Source: Cantharellus purpuraceus (taxonomy: Eukaryota; Basidiomycota; Agaricomycetes; Cantharellales; Hydnaceae). Taken from it: a stretch of DNA of 64,000 bases. A model generated the notes under the pieces. The model ran no database searches. It was not told the DNA's origin and saw nothing but the letters and a program-made list of their open reading frames with translations. Below are positions 45,160 through 57,251 of the stretch, piece by piece. Position 1 is the first letter of the stretch, and each line of letters starts with the position of its first letter. The stretch lies in assembly GCA_025174535.1 (NCBI GenBank), contig JALBUN010000004.1, positions 1 to 64,000 on the forward strand. Direction: 5' to 3'. The translations under genes were made by a program, and so were the position numbers.

Positions 45160-46873
45160 TGTCGGTTCGCTTAAGGAATAGATCCTATAAGCCTGCGCGC
45201 AACGGTCCTAGCAAACAGACAGTGTGTAACGCAGTTGTTCAGCACTCCAAAGATCAATCAGGTCGAGGGGTAGAGGTAGCACTTAGTAACAGGGAAGTGG
45301 AATAGTGCTCTGTGGTTGGATGGGGATGGGAGCTAAAGGTTGGTCCCGATGGCTGATCGTGCTCTGTGACTGGATGACAATGCGGAGCCCGGTTGGGAGG
45401 TACACGAAAGCTGGTTTCAGGAGAAGCAACCTCTCGGTGGCGGAGGGAAATCTGATCATTGAACCAAGGTGTTTTACCTCAGTGTAGAGATGATGGATTG
45501 TGATGTAGAGCGTAGAGCATAGACTTAGAGTGTGGACTTTGACTTTAGACGCTTGTTCAGAAATACAACAAATACATATATACAACCTATTTTCCTCAAA
45601 TTTTATACAATACACTTCAATTCAAACTTATTTTCATATTTCAACATGATTCTCAAATTTTACACAATATACTAGATTAAAACATATTGTGATATTTTGG
45701 CATAATTCTCAAAAATAATTCTTTTTTTCCTGATTTAGGGGTGGCAACTCTCTTGAGGGAACATCCAAATATCATTGATTGTTTCTTATACAATACTTGT
45801 AACATAATTTGAACTATCTTTAATCCCACCTGGTATTTGTATATCTAAATACCCTATATAATACCAATTATATTAATACATACATTCCTATTATATCCAT
45901 GTAAATGATTATGTTCATCTCAACCAAATATCTTATCTTTTAAAGTTTATTAAAATATAGAATATATGTTTATATTTATGAAAATTTCACACATCCGAAA
46001 TCTTTTAAGATATCCAAATTGTAACTCCCTGGCTTTATGTATCATTGAAATCCTGATGTATATCTCCTATACATCAGAATATTGTATACTGACATGATTC
46101 CGAACAAGCGTCTTAGAGCATTGGCTGAAAACTTGTTGATTGATTTCAAAGGCAAAAACTAGCGCCCTTTTATATACAAATCCCCAGGGCACAACAATAC
46201 AATATGAGGAGCAAATGATGCAATATGATGCAAGAAATGCTGATCAAGCCAGCTGACGAAGTATGTGAAGTTGAACTACTAATGGGGAAATCATGGAGAA
46301 ATGAAATGACAGATAGGAGTAATCTTTGTAAGAATAGGGGGTGATGAGTAATAAAAGAACCAAAAATAGAACAAGGATGAGTAAGTTGTATGAATGAATT
46401 AAAAGATGAAACAGGGGCAAGTCATATAAAAGAACAATAGAAATGTCCACCAATACCATCTTCCCTATGGCTCTGAAGGTAAATTCTGAGTCACATGAGG
46501 ACTTCAGTCAGCATCCACAACAAATACTCCTTATTGTCTTAGTGATCCGTCTCCATAAGGTATCCCATTCCAAGAGTATTTGGTCCCTTTGCCTGACACA
46601 ATGTAACCTGAGTCGGATTGAAGTGGGAGGATAGGTTGGCGATGGCGACTGAAATTCTACCTCACGTTTGACTCTTCTATCCGTGTTACGATATAGAGGT
46701 GAAATGTCGAGGAATGTATATGGTTCAATGGAATTGTGAAAGAATATGGGATTGCCAATGGCATAAGAGAGACATGGTGGGGATCTTGGACATTGAAAGA
46801 GTTTTGGAAGTATTTTGACATGTGGAGGTGGCTTAACATGCCTGTGGAGCTCGGTGTATTTTTGATAGTCCTC
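45160..46873 (-). repeat. element F, reverse, truncated copy hosting a MITE
   Basis: It starts TGTCGGTTCGCTTAAGG, the reverse of F's 3' end, and follows F for about 1.15 kb plus the MITE. The first about 270 bp of F are missing where the copia LTR begins at 46874. Confidence 0.8.
45548..46112 (+). mobile_element. MITE family M1, copy 5 (565 bp, TSD TTA)
   Basis: GACGCTTGTTCAGAA / TTCCGAACAAGCGTC ends, TTA at 45545-45547 and 46113-46115. The empty site is in element F copy 1 near 16996 (reverse strand GACTTTAGAGCATTGG). Nearly identical to copy 1, so probably among the youngest insertions. Confidence 0.93.
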
Positions 46874-47117
46874 TGTATGACATGATAGTACATAAGTGAT
46901 CCAATAGAATAAACAAGGGATGATTCCTTACCTCAGTCTGTATGTAGTAAATACGACTGAGGAAAAAGGAATGGCTGGCGACTATCTTATATATGTGCAC
47001 CAGATGGCATGTGAAGTCCGTGTCAGCTAAATATAGCTGATGGTGGACTATGAAGCCCCACGTCAACCGGTTCTGGCTAGGGTGACATAATGTGTGGATA
47101 CATTCCACATTCTAACA
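46874..47117 (-). repeat. 3' LTR of copia element
   Basis: On the plus strand, TGTATGACATGATAGTAC ... CACATTCTAACA, 244 bp. It is nearly identical to 53856-54099; most differences are CpG-type transitions. Confidence 0.92.
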
Positions 47118-47157
47118 CTCCCCCTCACTGCAATGCCGGTAGGTAATGCAGTGCCTT

Positions 47158-48983
47158 TCAAGTATGCAGGCTTAGACCAAGCATGCGTGTGAACTTCTCG
47201 TGTTTGAGGCAAGGTAGAGCTTTTGTGAGGATATCTGTGATCATTTCAGAAGTGGGGATGTATCGGAAGGTGATGTCCTTGTTCTCAACCTGTTTGCGAG
47301 TGTAGTGATATTGAATATCAATATGTTTTGATCTGGCATGGAATGTTGGGTCCTTTGTCAGGGTAATAGAACCAGAATTATCACTATGGATAGTGGACGT
47401 AGCCTGTTGGTGACCAAGTAGTTCAAGTAGGCGGCATAACCACATAGTTTCCTTCGTCGCATGGCAGCTAGTGATGTATTCCGCTTCACAGGTGGATGTG
47501 GTGATGATGGCCTGACGTTTGAACTCCAGGAGATTGATCCACATCCCAATGTGAATGCATAACCTGAAGTGGATCAGCAAGTGTCGATGCAACCAGTGTA
47601 GTCAGAATCTGTATAACCATTGAGAACTATCTCCCCCTTTCCTCCAAGGGTCAGAGCATAGTTTCGTGTTTGCTTCAGGTATCGTAAGACCCATTGAAGA
47701 GCAGACCAATGTGCCTGGCCAGGGTTTGAATTGAACTGACTCAGTTTGTTTGTCACAAATGTTATGTCCAGTCAAGTTGCCAATGACGTGTACATTAAGG
47801 AGCCAACACCCACTAGGTAAGGTTTCTTCTTCATTTGATTTTTTTCTTCATCAGATGTTGGTGACATCAATTTGGATAGGATTACACTGGGGTCAAGTGG
47901 AGTGGATACACCATAACTGTCCTCCATTCCAAAATGTTTCAGGATAGTGTCAATAAAAGCCCCTTGGGAAAGTGATATGGTTTGTGCCTCATGATCTTGT
48001 GTCATGGCCATGCTGAGAAACCAGTGTATGTCTCCCATGTCAGCAATATCAATGATTTTCCTGAGATCGTTGAAGGTTGTTGTCAGGGTTTGTGTGTTGC
48101 TCATTGCAATAGCCATGTCATCGACATGAATTGTGACCATAGCTTCACCTGTCGGACCTCGCTTAATGAACATACTGTGGTCGACATCCACCCACTGGAA
48201 GCCTGCTTTCCGCATCTCTCCACAGAGCCATTCATATCACCATCGGCCAGCCTGGCGCAGTCCGTAGAGGGATTTGTGCAACTTGCACACCCAGTCCTCT
48301 TTTCCTTTCTCCTTTTGCCCTTCAGGCTGTTCCATATATATTTCTTTGGTGAGATTGCCATGTAGGAATGCAGTCTTGACATCAAATTGATGAATTTCCC
48401 AGTCAAGTGAACCAGCAATTCCAAGGACAGTCCAGACTGATTCCAAGCAAGCGACAGGGGCAAAGGTGTCTGTGTAATCTACCCCTTCGATTTGTGAGTA
48501 TCCTTTCACCACCATGCACACCTTTCGCCTGGTCACCTGATTATTTTCATCCCTTTTTTGGAAAAAAACAGCCCAGCTGCCTATGATTTTGTGTCCTTTA
48601 GGGACATTGGAGCATGGCACGAGGGTCCAGACACCATGGCAATGGATTGACTCTATTTCATCCTCATAGCTTTCATCCCAATAGGTGGCATCATATGCCT
48701 CTGTGGCTTGTTTATAGGAGTGGGGGTCGTCATCCGCCACACCAAGAAAATCATTCATTTCTCTGTCACTGGTAGGGAGCATGTCTTCAAAAGATGAGTT
48801 CATTTCTGCGTTTCCCATTTGTCTTTCTGATTGCTCCTGCATCATGCATTTTGTCCACTCAAGTAGTGACTCATGGGTGATGCCTTTCATTGCAGTGCCT
48901 GCAGCTGATATCTTTGGGGGTCTGGTTGATCGTCGAAGTGGGGGCACATGTGGTTCATCAGGTAGATCAGATTCAACTTCCAT
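47158..48983 (-). pseudogene. copia reverse transcriptase and RNase H (broken)
   Basis: 48237-48983 encodes the start of RT (EMNDFLGVADDDPHSYKQAT, VCMVVKGYSQIEGVDYTDTF, DVKTAFLHGNL, KLHKSLYGLRQAGR). After a stop, 47772-48215 continues with the catalytic VTIHVDDMAIA and the thumb (GDIHWFLSMAMTQD, QGAFIDTILKHFGM). 47158-47756 is RNase H (WVLRYLKQTRNYALTLGG, DSDYTGC, STCEAEYITSCHATKE, KDPTFHARSKHIDIQYHYTR, DILTKALP). The active-site VDD is intact, but three stops divide the frame. Confidence 0.92.
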
Positions 48984-50060
48984 TTCTTTCTGGTTGATCA
49001 GATTGCTCTATCTGATCAGGATCACATCGTTCTAAGGTGATTTGATGTTGGGTATTATCCAGATCATCCTGCATGTCAATGCCAACCTTCACTCCTGGGC
49101 GATAGGGGTGTGGCTTGGCATCCTTTGACTCGATGAATGAGACATGTCTCAAGACAATGATATGACCTGTAGGAGGGTAATAACAGCGGTAGGCTTTTGA
49201 GGATTGTGAGTACCCAATGAGTATCCCCTCAACTGATCGATTATAGATCTTTAGATGGTGTTCCGATTGAAGGAGGAGAAACGCTCTACAACTGATTTCT
49301 CATAAGTGTGATATATTAGGTTTGGAGCCACAGTATGCCTCATATGGGGTCACACTCCCCAGAGCTCAAGTGGGGGTCTGATCCTTGATATATGTGACAG
49401 TCTTGATACATTCCCCCCATAGCTTAGGGGGAAATTTGTTTTCAGACATTATCATGCAAGCATGATTGAATAGTGTTCAGTGTAACCGCTCTGCCTTCCC
49501 ATTTTGTGCTGAGGAGTAGGGGGCAGTTGTTTGATGTCTAATCCCATCGTTCTGTAGGTATTTCTCGAAGTCCTTTGACATGTATTCTCCTCCATTGTCG
49601 AGCAGAATATATTGATCTTGAGGTCTGTTTTGCGCTCCACAAGGGCCTTCCAATCTTTGAAACACTCCAAAGCTTCTGCTTTTCATCTGAGAATATAGAC
49701 CCATGTCTTTTGGGAGAAGCCATCTACGAAGTTGAGTGTATACAGCCCTCCACCTGGTGTCTGTATGTCTTCTGGACCGGTGATGTCTGAAAAAACTTTT
49801 TCAAGTACTCACCTTGCCCTCTCCCCCTCCCGCACCCTTGGGACTGGAGTCCTTGTCTGTTTGCCAAGGAGGCAGTGGTCACAAAGGGGATGTGAGAGAG
49901 ATTAGTAGGCATACCTGTTACAAGGTTGTTTTCAGCCATGCAGATAATGGAGGAATAGTGGACATGGCCAAGTCGCTTGTGCCAAATTTCAAGGTCAGGT
50001 GTCACATGGGCAAGGAATATATGCTCAATTTTGACATCATCCATCAGGTGATACAAGCTG
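48984..50060 (-). pseudogene. copia integrase (broken)
   Basis: From high to low coordinates: LEIWHKRLGHVHYSS (the GAG-pre-integrase motif with the zinc-binding His pair), a damaged core, then LLDNGGEYMSKDFEKYLQND and GIRHQTTAPYSSAQNGKAER (the D-N-G-E-Y and NG-A-E-R motifs of the copia core). The C-terminal part follows (LWGECIKTVTYIKDQTP, GYSQSSKAYRCYYPPTGHII). Several frame changes occur between 49300 and 49900. Confidence 0.87.
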
Positions 50061-50079
50061 GTGCCGGTCCTGGTACCCT

Positions 50080-51826
50080 GAGCAACAGTTCAAGATCCAC
50101 GCATGATGGAGCAGCAGGTAGCTGTGAATGTGGCTGACATTCCCATGTCACCAAGTCTCCCAATGGAAATGAGATGGAGTCTTGCATTGGGAATGTATAG
50201 TGCATCGTGAAGCAATAATCGATGTCCTTTGCCACACCTTAGTTTGATAGTTCCTATGGCTACAGCAGAGATGTGTGATCCATTTATGCCATGGATTTGG
50301 TGGGGGGAAATGGGATGGAAGTTGGAGAAGTCACTCCGGTTCAGTGAACAGTGGCTGGTCGCTCCAGAATCGAGGTAGTAGGGTGGTAGAACTTCAGCGG
50401 ATGCTATGATTTGGTTCCAATCTGTTGATGCCTGGAGAACGGCACATGATTCTGAGCCAGAATCATTGTCTGAAGTTTCAGAAATGACAGCCTGTGCTTG
50501 CTCCTTTTTCTTCTTCTTTTCATTCCCTTTTCAATTTTTTTCTTTTGCTGTCTTCCACCAGTCTGGTGCTTTCCCTTCACTGCCTCCCCCCTTTTCCCAA
50601 CACTTCTTGATTGAATGTCCGGTTTTCTCACAATTTGAGCATTTTAGAGATTTGTTGACACCCTTTGCCTGCTTCTGTTTGGCAGCTAGCAAGGTGTCCT
50701 TGTTTTTGATCTGCTCATGATAATGGGATTCTTGTGCTTCTGCTTCAATTCATTGTATGATGTCAGAGGGGGTAAGTGTAAGTGAGGAGGCGATAAGGAT
50801 TTTTCATAGGTTGTCAAAGACACTGTTGCTCATGGCATGTAGCAGAATGCCAATGGTCCATTCATCCTTGGTTGGTGCGCCATCACTGTAGATTGCTTCC
50901 ATGTAATCTCTTAGGTCGGTGAGTACTGAGGAAGCAGCATGTTACACACTAGGTCCAATTGGGGGTTGGAGATTGGGTTGGAGGTCGGGTCAGGGGTTGG
51001 GTCGGAGTCAGAGCATGTTGTGGGGGTCGGGACGGACTTGGCTTCAGCTTATGTGCTGCGCCCTCACTAATACCAGTGTCTGAGATTTTGGAGATGGAGT
51101 ACAACTTAGAGAGTTAGGATCGGACTTAGGAACTAGGCGTGATTCAATATTCAAACTGGGGAATGAAGTCCCCAGTTGGGCAACTTAAATACATATTTGA
51201 AATCTAATAATAATTACTCCGGTGATGAGTCTCTGAGGCCAATGGCCTTACATGAGTATGTCCGAGTCCGATGGGGATGGATGTCCAGGTTTCTATGGTG
51301 ATGGTGATGCATCAATCGGAACCGGAGACGGGTGGGCAGAATCAGCGGTGACAATTGGACAGGTAGGTGGAGATGGTGGTTTCCAAATGGAGTATAGATT
51401 TCATATGCGCAGGGATCTGAGTGGATCGGATGGGGATCTGGACATTAATGAATATAGTGATAACACAGCAGCAGCTGTGGTAAAATGCAACCACATGGCA
51501 CTTTGGAGGGCATTAAATTTTGAGTTGACACCAATCTGGTAAGTCTTTCTCTTCAGGTGTTCCCAGGCCTTCGAAGCAGTAGTATAATGTTCAATTTCTT
51601 GGGCAAGGGAATCTTCAACAACTTGACAGAGTGCTCCAACAATCTGGTCATTCATATCTTTCCAATCCAATAATTTTGTCACATCTGTAGGAGGGGTTTT
51701 CCTGTCCCCATCAATGTAGGACCACATGCCACTTGAATGGAAGATTGCGTGACATTTCCTGGACCATTGTGGCCATCTTCCCATGCTGAGTATGCCAACT
51801 GTTTTCTCTGTAAATCTGGTGTCCAT
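50080..51826 (-). pseudogene. copia Gag and protease (split by Gy-A solo LTR)
   Basis: 51466-51826 gives the Gag N-terminus (MDTRFTEKTVGILSMGRWPQ, LAQEIEHYTTASKAWEHLKR), typical of copia Gag. Beyond the inserted LTR, 50404-50939 continues (APTKDEWTIGILLHAMSNSV), with the CCHC knuckle CSNCEKTGHSIKKC. Then comes the protease with the active-site YYLDSGATSHC near 50370, followed by ISIGRLGDMGMSATF. Stop codons occur near 50800, 50750 and 50530. Confidence 0.88.
50940..51465 (-). repeat. Gy-A solo LTR in copia gag, TSD CAGCA
   Basis: Reverse orientation, TGTTACACACTAGGTCC ... AGTGATAACA, with a perfect CAGCA duplication (50935-50939, 51466-51470). 526 bp, no internal sequence. Confidence 0.94.
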
Positions 51827-53855
51827 CGTATGTCAATGTTCAAATTTCTACGTACAGGTAACGTCTTGAATTTTTAAAACATGAGCGCAGTGTAAGAGAG
51901 CGTTGCTCTCTAGTTGAAGATCACAGGTTTTGGTCTTTTGTTTCTTTCCTCTTTCTAAGTTCTTTCTCACTTCTAATTTCTTTCCTCTTTTACTTCACAG
52001 TCACTATAAAATAGACCGGGCAGACATCGCATCCACACCTAGAGTGGAGCAGTGGATACTGCCCAACTGTTTTGGAACCCGCAAAATTATGGTGTTAGGG
52101 CAAACTCTAAATCACCACAATTCCATGAATGAACAGCTGAGAAGAATATCAAACCCTGCTGCAGCACAACTCCAGAAACAATTTAACATTTGTACTTTGG
52201 TTACAATCCTTTGTATTGGTCAATGCAGACTATATGCAGAAAAGTAATATGTTTCTTAGCAGCAAGAAATGAATAAGACTTCCAGAGTCTAGAGTTCACA
52301 GATGCTTAGGGGTCCAGATATTCCAAAAAGAGGGGAATGCACTTAGAGGCTAAAGGAAGTAGGCAACTGTCCAACCAGTGGCACTCAGAAGCGGGTAACA
52401 GCAATGTGTGAAGTAGTCTAGCAACTGCTTCACATGAGTTCAAGCTTCTAATGCTCTGCAAAGGCAGTACACACTAGTAACTTAAACAAGAGGACTAATG
52501 GCAGGACTATTGACAGACAATCTCACCCTGTATATTCATAGTCACACGAGGTAGATACTACACTCATGCCCAAAGCAGGAATATCACTACTTTGAGTGCA
52601 ATCAAGTACAGTTACACAACTGTAAAAGATCCTTGAACTGGTAATCAACAGTTACTGAGATAGAGGATGACACTGTATGTCACTCTAGTCACACTGGTGT
52701 GCAGAAGATGGGTAGGATATGTTACTGTTTCAGAGGCAGAATGGCCTCCTTATATATTGTATTTACAGGGGCTGACTAATGGGAATATTCTACCTATTAA
52801 TAGATGGAAACTACTGGAAGGTTGTGGAAGGTGGAAGAAAGGGGTAGAATATTCCAAGCCAATCACAGGTTCTGATCACTGGACTAACACTGATCAGGAG
52901 CTGAATAATGGTTCTGGAAAGGGGTAGAATATTCCAAGGCAATCACCTGATTTGATCACCCATCAGCTGATTTGATCCCTGAACTAGGCACTGATCAGGC
53001 AAAAAGAAGGGTGTCCACCCTGTTTTCTGCACTGGTTTGGACAGCCATGGATAGCCACATGTCAGGTGATGATCTGCATGGAAAATAGTGCCCTGAGAGG
53101 CTGTGGTTGTCAAGTTAGAGAATATTTATTGATCAGAGACATCTGAGCTTGAATTCAGGCCGAATGCCTGGTCCAAAGGTGGATAGCCGGCTGTGTGAAG
53201 GTTTGTGGGTGCCTATGGGTCCACAACTGTAGCACAGCAGAAATAAATCATTCTGGACCGAGTTCTGCATGGAATATTCCTGGAAAAATATGGAAAAATA
53301 TGGAAAAATAGAGAATATTTGAATAAGTCCATTCCAGGTACAAGCACCAAATATATGCTGATATTTAGGAATGGAAAAGCAAAGAATAACACATTGGTGC
53401 TGCATAAATGGAATTTGATAGGGAAAAGGTGGTTCCCATACACCAACGGTTTGGTAACGCTCAATTTTGCTTCCATAGGTGCCACAAACTGAGTAGTTGT
53501 TTCTGTACCACTCCCCTCATGCATTCCACATGGCTATCTTATTGTTCCTAATGTATATAAAAGAAAAGCCTGGTGAATAACAAAGGAGGCAGGATTCCCC
53601 CCCCCCCTCTCTCACTCTTATCTCTCTCAGGAAAAAGCACAAACTAAAGAAATGTCAAATACAATGTCAGTAAGAAAACCGAACTGTAGGAAGAAGAAAA
53701 CTGAAAACCAATTTGAAACTGACCTTACGTGTTTACACACTCAGCGCTACATCACTCTTACAGCGGGGCCCATAACCTGTTGAAACTGTACAGGTTAATC
53801 TCAGTCTGTATGTAGTAAATACAACTGATATTGTCACTACCTGTACAGGTTAATC
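51827..53855 (-). other. copia 5' leader, interrupted by LTR-E
   Basis: Non-coding sequence between the copia 5' LTR and Gag. On the minus strand near 53765-53785, the leader contains GGTTATGGGCCCC. This resembles the complement of the initiator tRNA-Met anticodon arm, which copia elements use as a half-tRNA primer. It is displaced about 70 bp from the LTR by a small duplication (CTGTACAGGTTAATCT twice). No gene is present. Confidence 0.5.
52068..53442 (+). repeat. solo LTR-E, complete, 1375 bp, TSD CCAAC
   Basis: TGTTTTGGAACCCGC ... GGTTCCCATACA with a perfect CCAAC duplication (52063-52067, 53443-53447). This is the best reference copy of LTR-E in the window. It sits in the copia leader. 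Confidence 0.94.
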
Positions 53856-54099
53856 TGTACGACATGATAGTACATAAGTGATCCAATAGAATAAACAAGG
53901 GATGATTCCTTACCTCAGTCTGTATGTAGTAAATACGACTGAGGAAAAAGGAATGGCTGGCGACTATCTTATATATGTGCGCCAGACGGCATGTGAAGTC
54001 CGTGTCAGCTAAATATAGTTGACGGTGGACTACGAAGCCCCGCGTCAACCGGTTCTGGCTAGGGTGACGTAATGTGTGGATACATTCCACATTCCAACA
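53856..54099 (-). repeat. 5' LTR of copia element
   Basis: On the plus strand, TGTACGACATGATAGTAC ... CATTCCAACA, 244 bp. It abuts the kinase gene fragment at 54100. Confidence 0.92.
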
Positions 54100-54100
54100 T

Positions 54101-54476
54101 CTTAGCGGAGCTAGAACAGATCCGTCTGGCGGTGTGCAGCACGGAGATGCGGATGGTCGGCGGCAGTATTTTGGTTATCTACGAAGGAGACTGGGACACC
54201 CTCAATCAACGTTTGCAATCGTCGTCCCGAGATAGCGCCACAGATGATGATGCCGATGCCGATGCCGATGCCGATGCGGAGGGCGACGATGACAACGCAG
54301 AGGACAGCGAGGACGAGGACGAGCAGGGCCCGCCATACCTCATCAAGCTGATCGATTTCGGGCACACGAGACTGCGGGAGGGCGAGGGCCCAGATACGGG
54401 GGTCATACAGGGCTTGGACACGACCATCTCGCTGTTCAAGAATAGACTCGAGCAAGTGGCACGTACGGAACCGTGA
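54101..54476 (+). pseudogene. inositol polyphosphate kinase, C-terminal fragment
   Basis: The frame reads LAELEQIRLAVCSTEMRMVG then GSILVIYEGD. After an acidic insert encoded by GATGCC hexanucleotide repeats it reads YLIKLIDFGHTRLREGEGPD and TGVIQGLDTTISLFKNRLEQ, and stops at 54476. The SxLxxYEG, IDFxHT and GLDxxI elements are those of the inositol polyphosphate kinase (IPK) family (multikinase or IP6-kinase type), which act on soluble inositol phosphates. The N-terminal part with the ATP-binding and PxxxDxKxG motifs is absent; the copia LTR begins one base upstream. Either the gene was truncated here or its 5' part lies elsewhere. Confidence 0.82.
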
Positions 54477-54957
54477 GCAGTTTGGGCGTTACCCCTAGTA
54501 TCATATAGTCGCATCCCTTGCATTCATTTATGTTCAGAAGTGCCCTCATTCAGATCAAATTGCTTCCCTTTCATGAGACAATACATAGCCAGCGGAGGGG
54601 TGTTAGCAATGAAAGACTTTTGATGCACCAGGCGTTAGCCAACTGTCTGCATGCAAGTCTGCATCCTTTAATGAAGGAAGACAGGGAGTGGAGGGACGGG
54701 GTAAGCCGTAGCTACTTGGCGCAGTTGCGCAGTTGTGACAGTTGAGGGCACCATATGGAGGTACTATCTAGCTCCGTGCTCCTTTGAATTGTGCAAACCT
54801 TACCGCGCCAACTTCTTAACCGCACATGGTAGTATAGCACCCACCCACCGGCCCGGAGAACACACGCCTATCTCCATCAAAACCTCACACAATAGAATGG
54901 ACGTTTATATAAAAGAGAACCGCAAAGATTTTCAGTGGAGACACCATCGTAACTGGA
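54477..54957. other. convergent intergenic region
   Basis: 480 bp between the 3' ends of the kinase fragment and the HMG gene. Only short frames, no domain seen; likely 3' untranslated and terminator sequence. Confidence 0.5.
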
Positions 54958-56354
54958 CTAACTAAAGACAGGGTATTGGTATAATTCCTCATCCGTGGTG
55001 GTCGAAGGTAGGTAAGGTGGAGAATACGAGCTTGGGCCGGCTGCTGAGGGTCCATTGACGGGGAGCCCTACCGGTTCATTATCATGCTCCGTGTGCCAAT
55101 CCAAGTCAATGGAGTAGTAGGGACGGGAGGTATCTTCGCCATATCCGTAATGACAAATGTGAGGAAGAGCCCCGCTATCAAGCCCACCAGTAGGGAACGG
55201 GATCGTCCCACTATGGTGCACATGCTGCGGCAAGTGCTCCAGGCTCGAGGGCTGAGGCGGGTGTATCACCCCATGGAGCTGATGTAGCTCCTGCTGGTGT
55301 TTCACCGGATACAATGAGGGGAGCTCGTCAGCAGTGGGTATGTGATATTCACTCTCAGCAGAGCTCTCGGCCTTTGTAGCCTCCTGCGCAGCCTGTGGTG
55401 TATGATAATCCTAGACAAGCACGTCAGCGGACACATTTATGTATAAAAGAATAACACAATGTACCGGCAACTGGTATCCATGCAAAAGCTGTAAATAGTC
55501 ACCCTCGTCCTGCCTTGCAAACGGCATACTTAAGGGTACCAGCGCGTCGTCTCTGAACAGATGGGGTGGTATGGCCGGCAAGAACAAATCCGTGGGTATG
55601 AATCCCGGCCTGACTCCTGAGTATGAATGCCGCTGGGCAAAGGCTGAATGCACTCCCAACGAATTAAAATCTGGAGGGGTATGGTTCGTCGCGGTGGAAG
55701 TGCTTTGACCTAGGCTGCCTCCAACGGGAGCAGGGACTGACGACGCTCTGCGAAGCAGAGACTCGGGGACACCATGTAGTTGACCATCAAACCGGGAACC
55801 CTCATCGACGGAGACTAATACAGAATCATCCCAGTGGAGGAGGCCAAGCGACTCACGGAGGTGCTCCAAGTCGGAAGGATAGTCCATAGACGAGGAGAGA
55901 GGGGGCACTGGACCGGGGTGACCTGGGTATTCATTGACTGGTTCCACTCTCCTTTTCTTTTTCTTGGGTTGTGAACTGTTCGGCCGGTAAACGTATTCTG
56001 GGTACTTCCTAGCGTGCTCGTCCTTGGCCTTTTCAGCTTGCTCGTGCCATTTCGATTTCTGCGAATACGAAAGCGACGTCCATGCATTTTTAATCGCTTG
56101 CGGGGTTCTCTCGATGGTAGCAGGGTGTTTGGGAAGATAATCGGCTCGGAATAATATAAAACAGTTTGGTGGGCAGGGAGGGACACCACGCGACATGGAT
56201 GATCCGGCAGTACGTCTGGCCGAGGGAGAGCGTTTGTACTTTCTCTTGCGCTTTTCTGCGCCGCCGCGAGTTAAAGCTATGTTTCAGCGATTTTGAGACA
56301 CTAGTGGTGGTAAGAAGAACACAAACCTTGGACTGGAGAGGCAGGGGGAGACAT
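54958..56354 (-). CDS. MATA-type HMG-box transcription factor (second)
   Basis: Three exons, complement(56327-56354, 55465-56276, 54958-55392), with introns of 50 bp and 72 bp (GT-AG, frame kept), give 424 aa. Exon 1 encodes MSPPASPVQ. Exon 2 has a basic stretch (RGGAEKRKRKYKRSPSARR) leading into an HMG box at residues about 41-108 (PPCPPNCFILFRADYL ... KNAWTSLSYSQKSKWHEQAE ... HARKYPEYVYRP), followed by a nuclear-localisation-like KKKKRR. The remainder is Ser/Pro/His-rich. It should bind DNA in the nucleus. It is a different paralogue from the gene at 8629-10511. A start at the internal ATG (56196) would give a shorter protein still holding the box. Confidence 0.87.
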
Positions 56355-57251
56355 CGTTGACAATTTGTGGTTAAAGGTAGTGGAAGAGGGGGAACAAAGG
56401 CTATAAGAAACGATGCATACCCACATGCCGTCTTATATGCCTTCTCTGTCATGAGTGGTGAAATAACGTTCTAACCCGAGTGGCTGGTATCTGATGGCGT
56501 TGAATATGCCCATTGTTAATTATGTGGCATATCACTGTCTGTTCAGACAGTTATTAATTGAGATTCGGGTTGTTCCCTAGAAACGGGGCACGCTGAATGG
56601 CCACTCACGATTGTTGTCTTCCACCAAGGAGGCGGCGTTTTCCAAAAAGGACCAATGTCTCACTTGAAAAATATCGGCAACAGGGCACGTATTAAAAATT
56701 CACAGTCACTGGGCAGCCGTCATCTCTAGCGCAGCTTTAAGCATGGCTTCTTTGAGCCATTGTGAGCGCAAGCGGTTCCACATCACACCCACATCAAAGT
56801 GCCAAGGTCGAGTCCAAGTGCCCTCCGTAAATTGAGCGCTCAAGAACGCAGCCTAAGCTTTAAAGGAAATCGTGGAAAGAATTAAGACCAAGGCAGAATT
56901 AAAACCACCACAATAGCAGAGTCGAATGGCCCTGAGTGCGCGGTTGTCCCTGGGCAACCTCCAGACCGGTATTCTCTGATTTTCATACCAGATGCATCTA
57001 GATAAATCTAGCTGACCACATGTAGGTGTGAATATGAGGGGATTCAATGAGCATGGCGACCGTCTTTTAGAATTCAAGGCTTGGTTCGCCAGCTATCTGG
57101 TTGGAGTTCGTCACGGCGGCGCCTCCAAGTCATGACTAAGCGACATGATGAATTAGACTTCTTGACAGCAGAATCGATCTGAAACTTGCCTCCTTCGAAC
57201 TGGTTTTGTTGTTGGCTAGAACATGAGCTGACAATCCTCTGAATTCGTGGG
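56355..57251. other. divergent promoter region
   Basis: About 900 bp between the 5' ends of the HMG gene (minus) and the senescence-domain gene (plus). No frame longer than 75 codons; CpG-rich. It probably contains both promoters. Confidence 0.55.

Larger units (their letters stand above)
46874..54099 (-). mobile_element. Ty1/copia retrotransposon, minus strand, with two nested solo LTRs
   Basis: Two 244-bp LTRs (46874-47117 and 53856-54099) enclose, on the minus strand, leader, gag, protease, integrase, RT and RNase H in copia order. It is interrupted by a Gy-A solo LTR (50940-51465) and LTR-E (52068-53442); without these it is about 5.3 kb. Stops and frame changes make it inactive. The flanking 5-mers differ (TCCTC left, TCTTA right), and the left flank is element F while the right flank is a kinase gene, so the ends were probably joined by recombination. 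Confidence 0.92.

Noticed and set aside
53596..53640. C-rich and CT-rich tract as a regulatory element.
   Set aside because: It lies in the copia leader, is low-complexity and has no supporting context.
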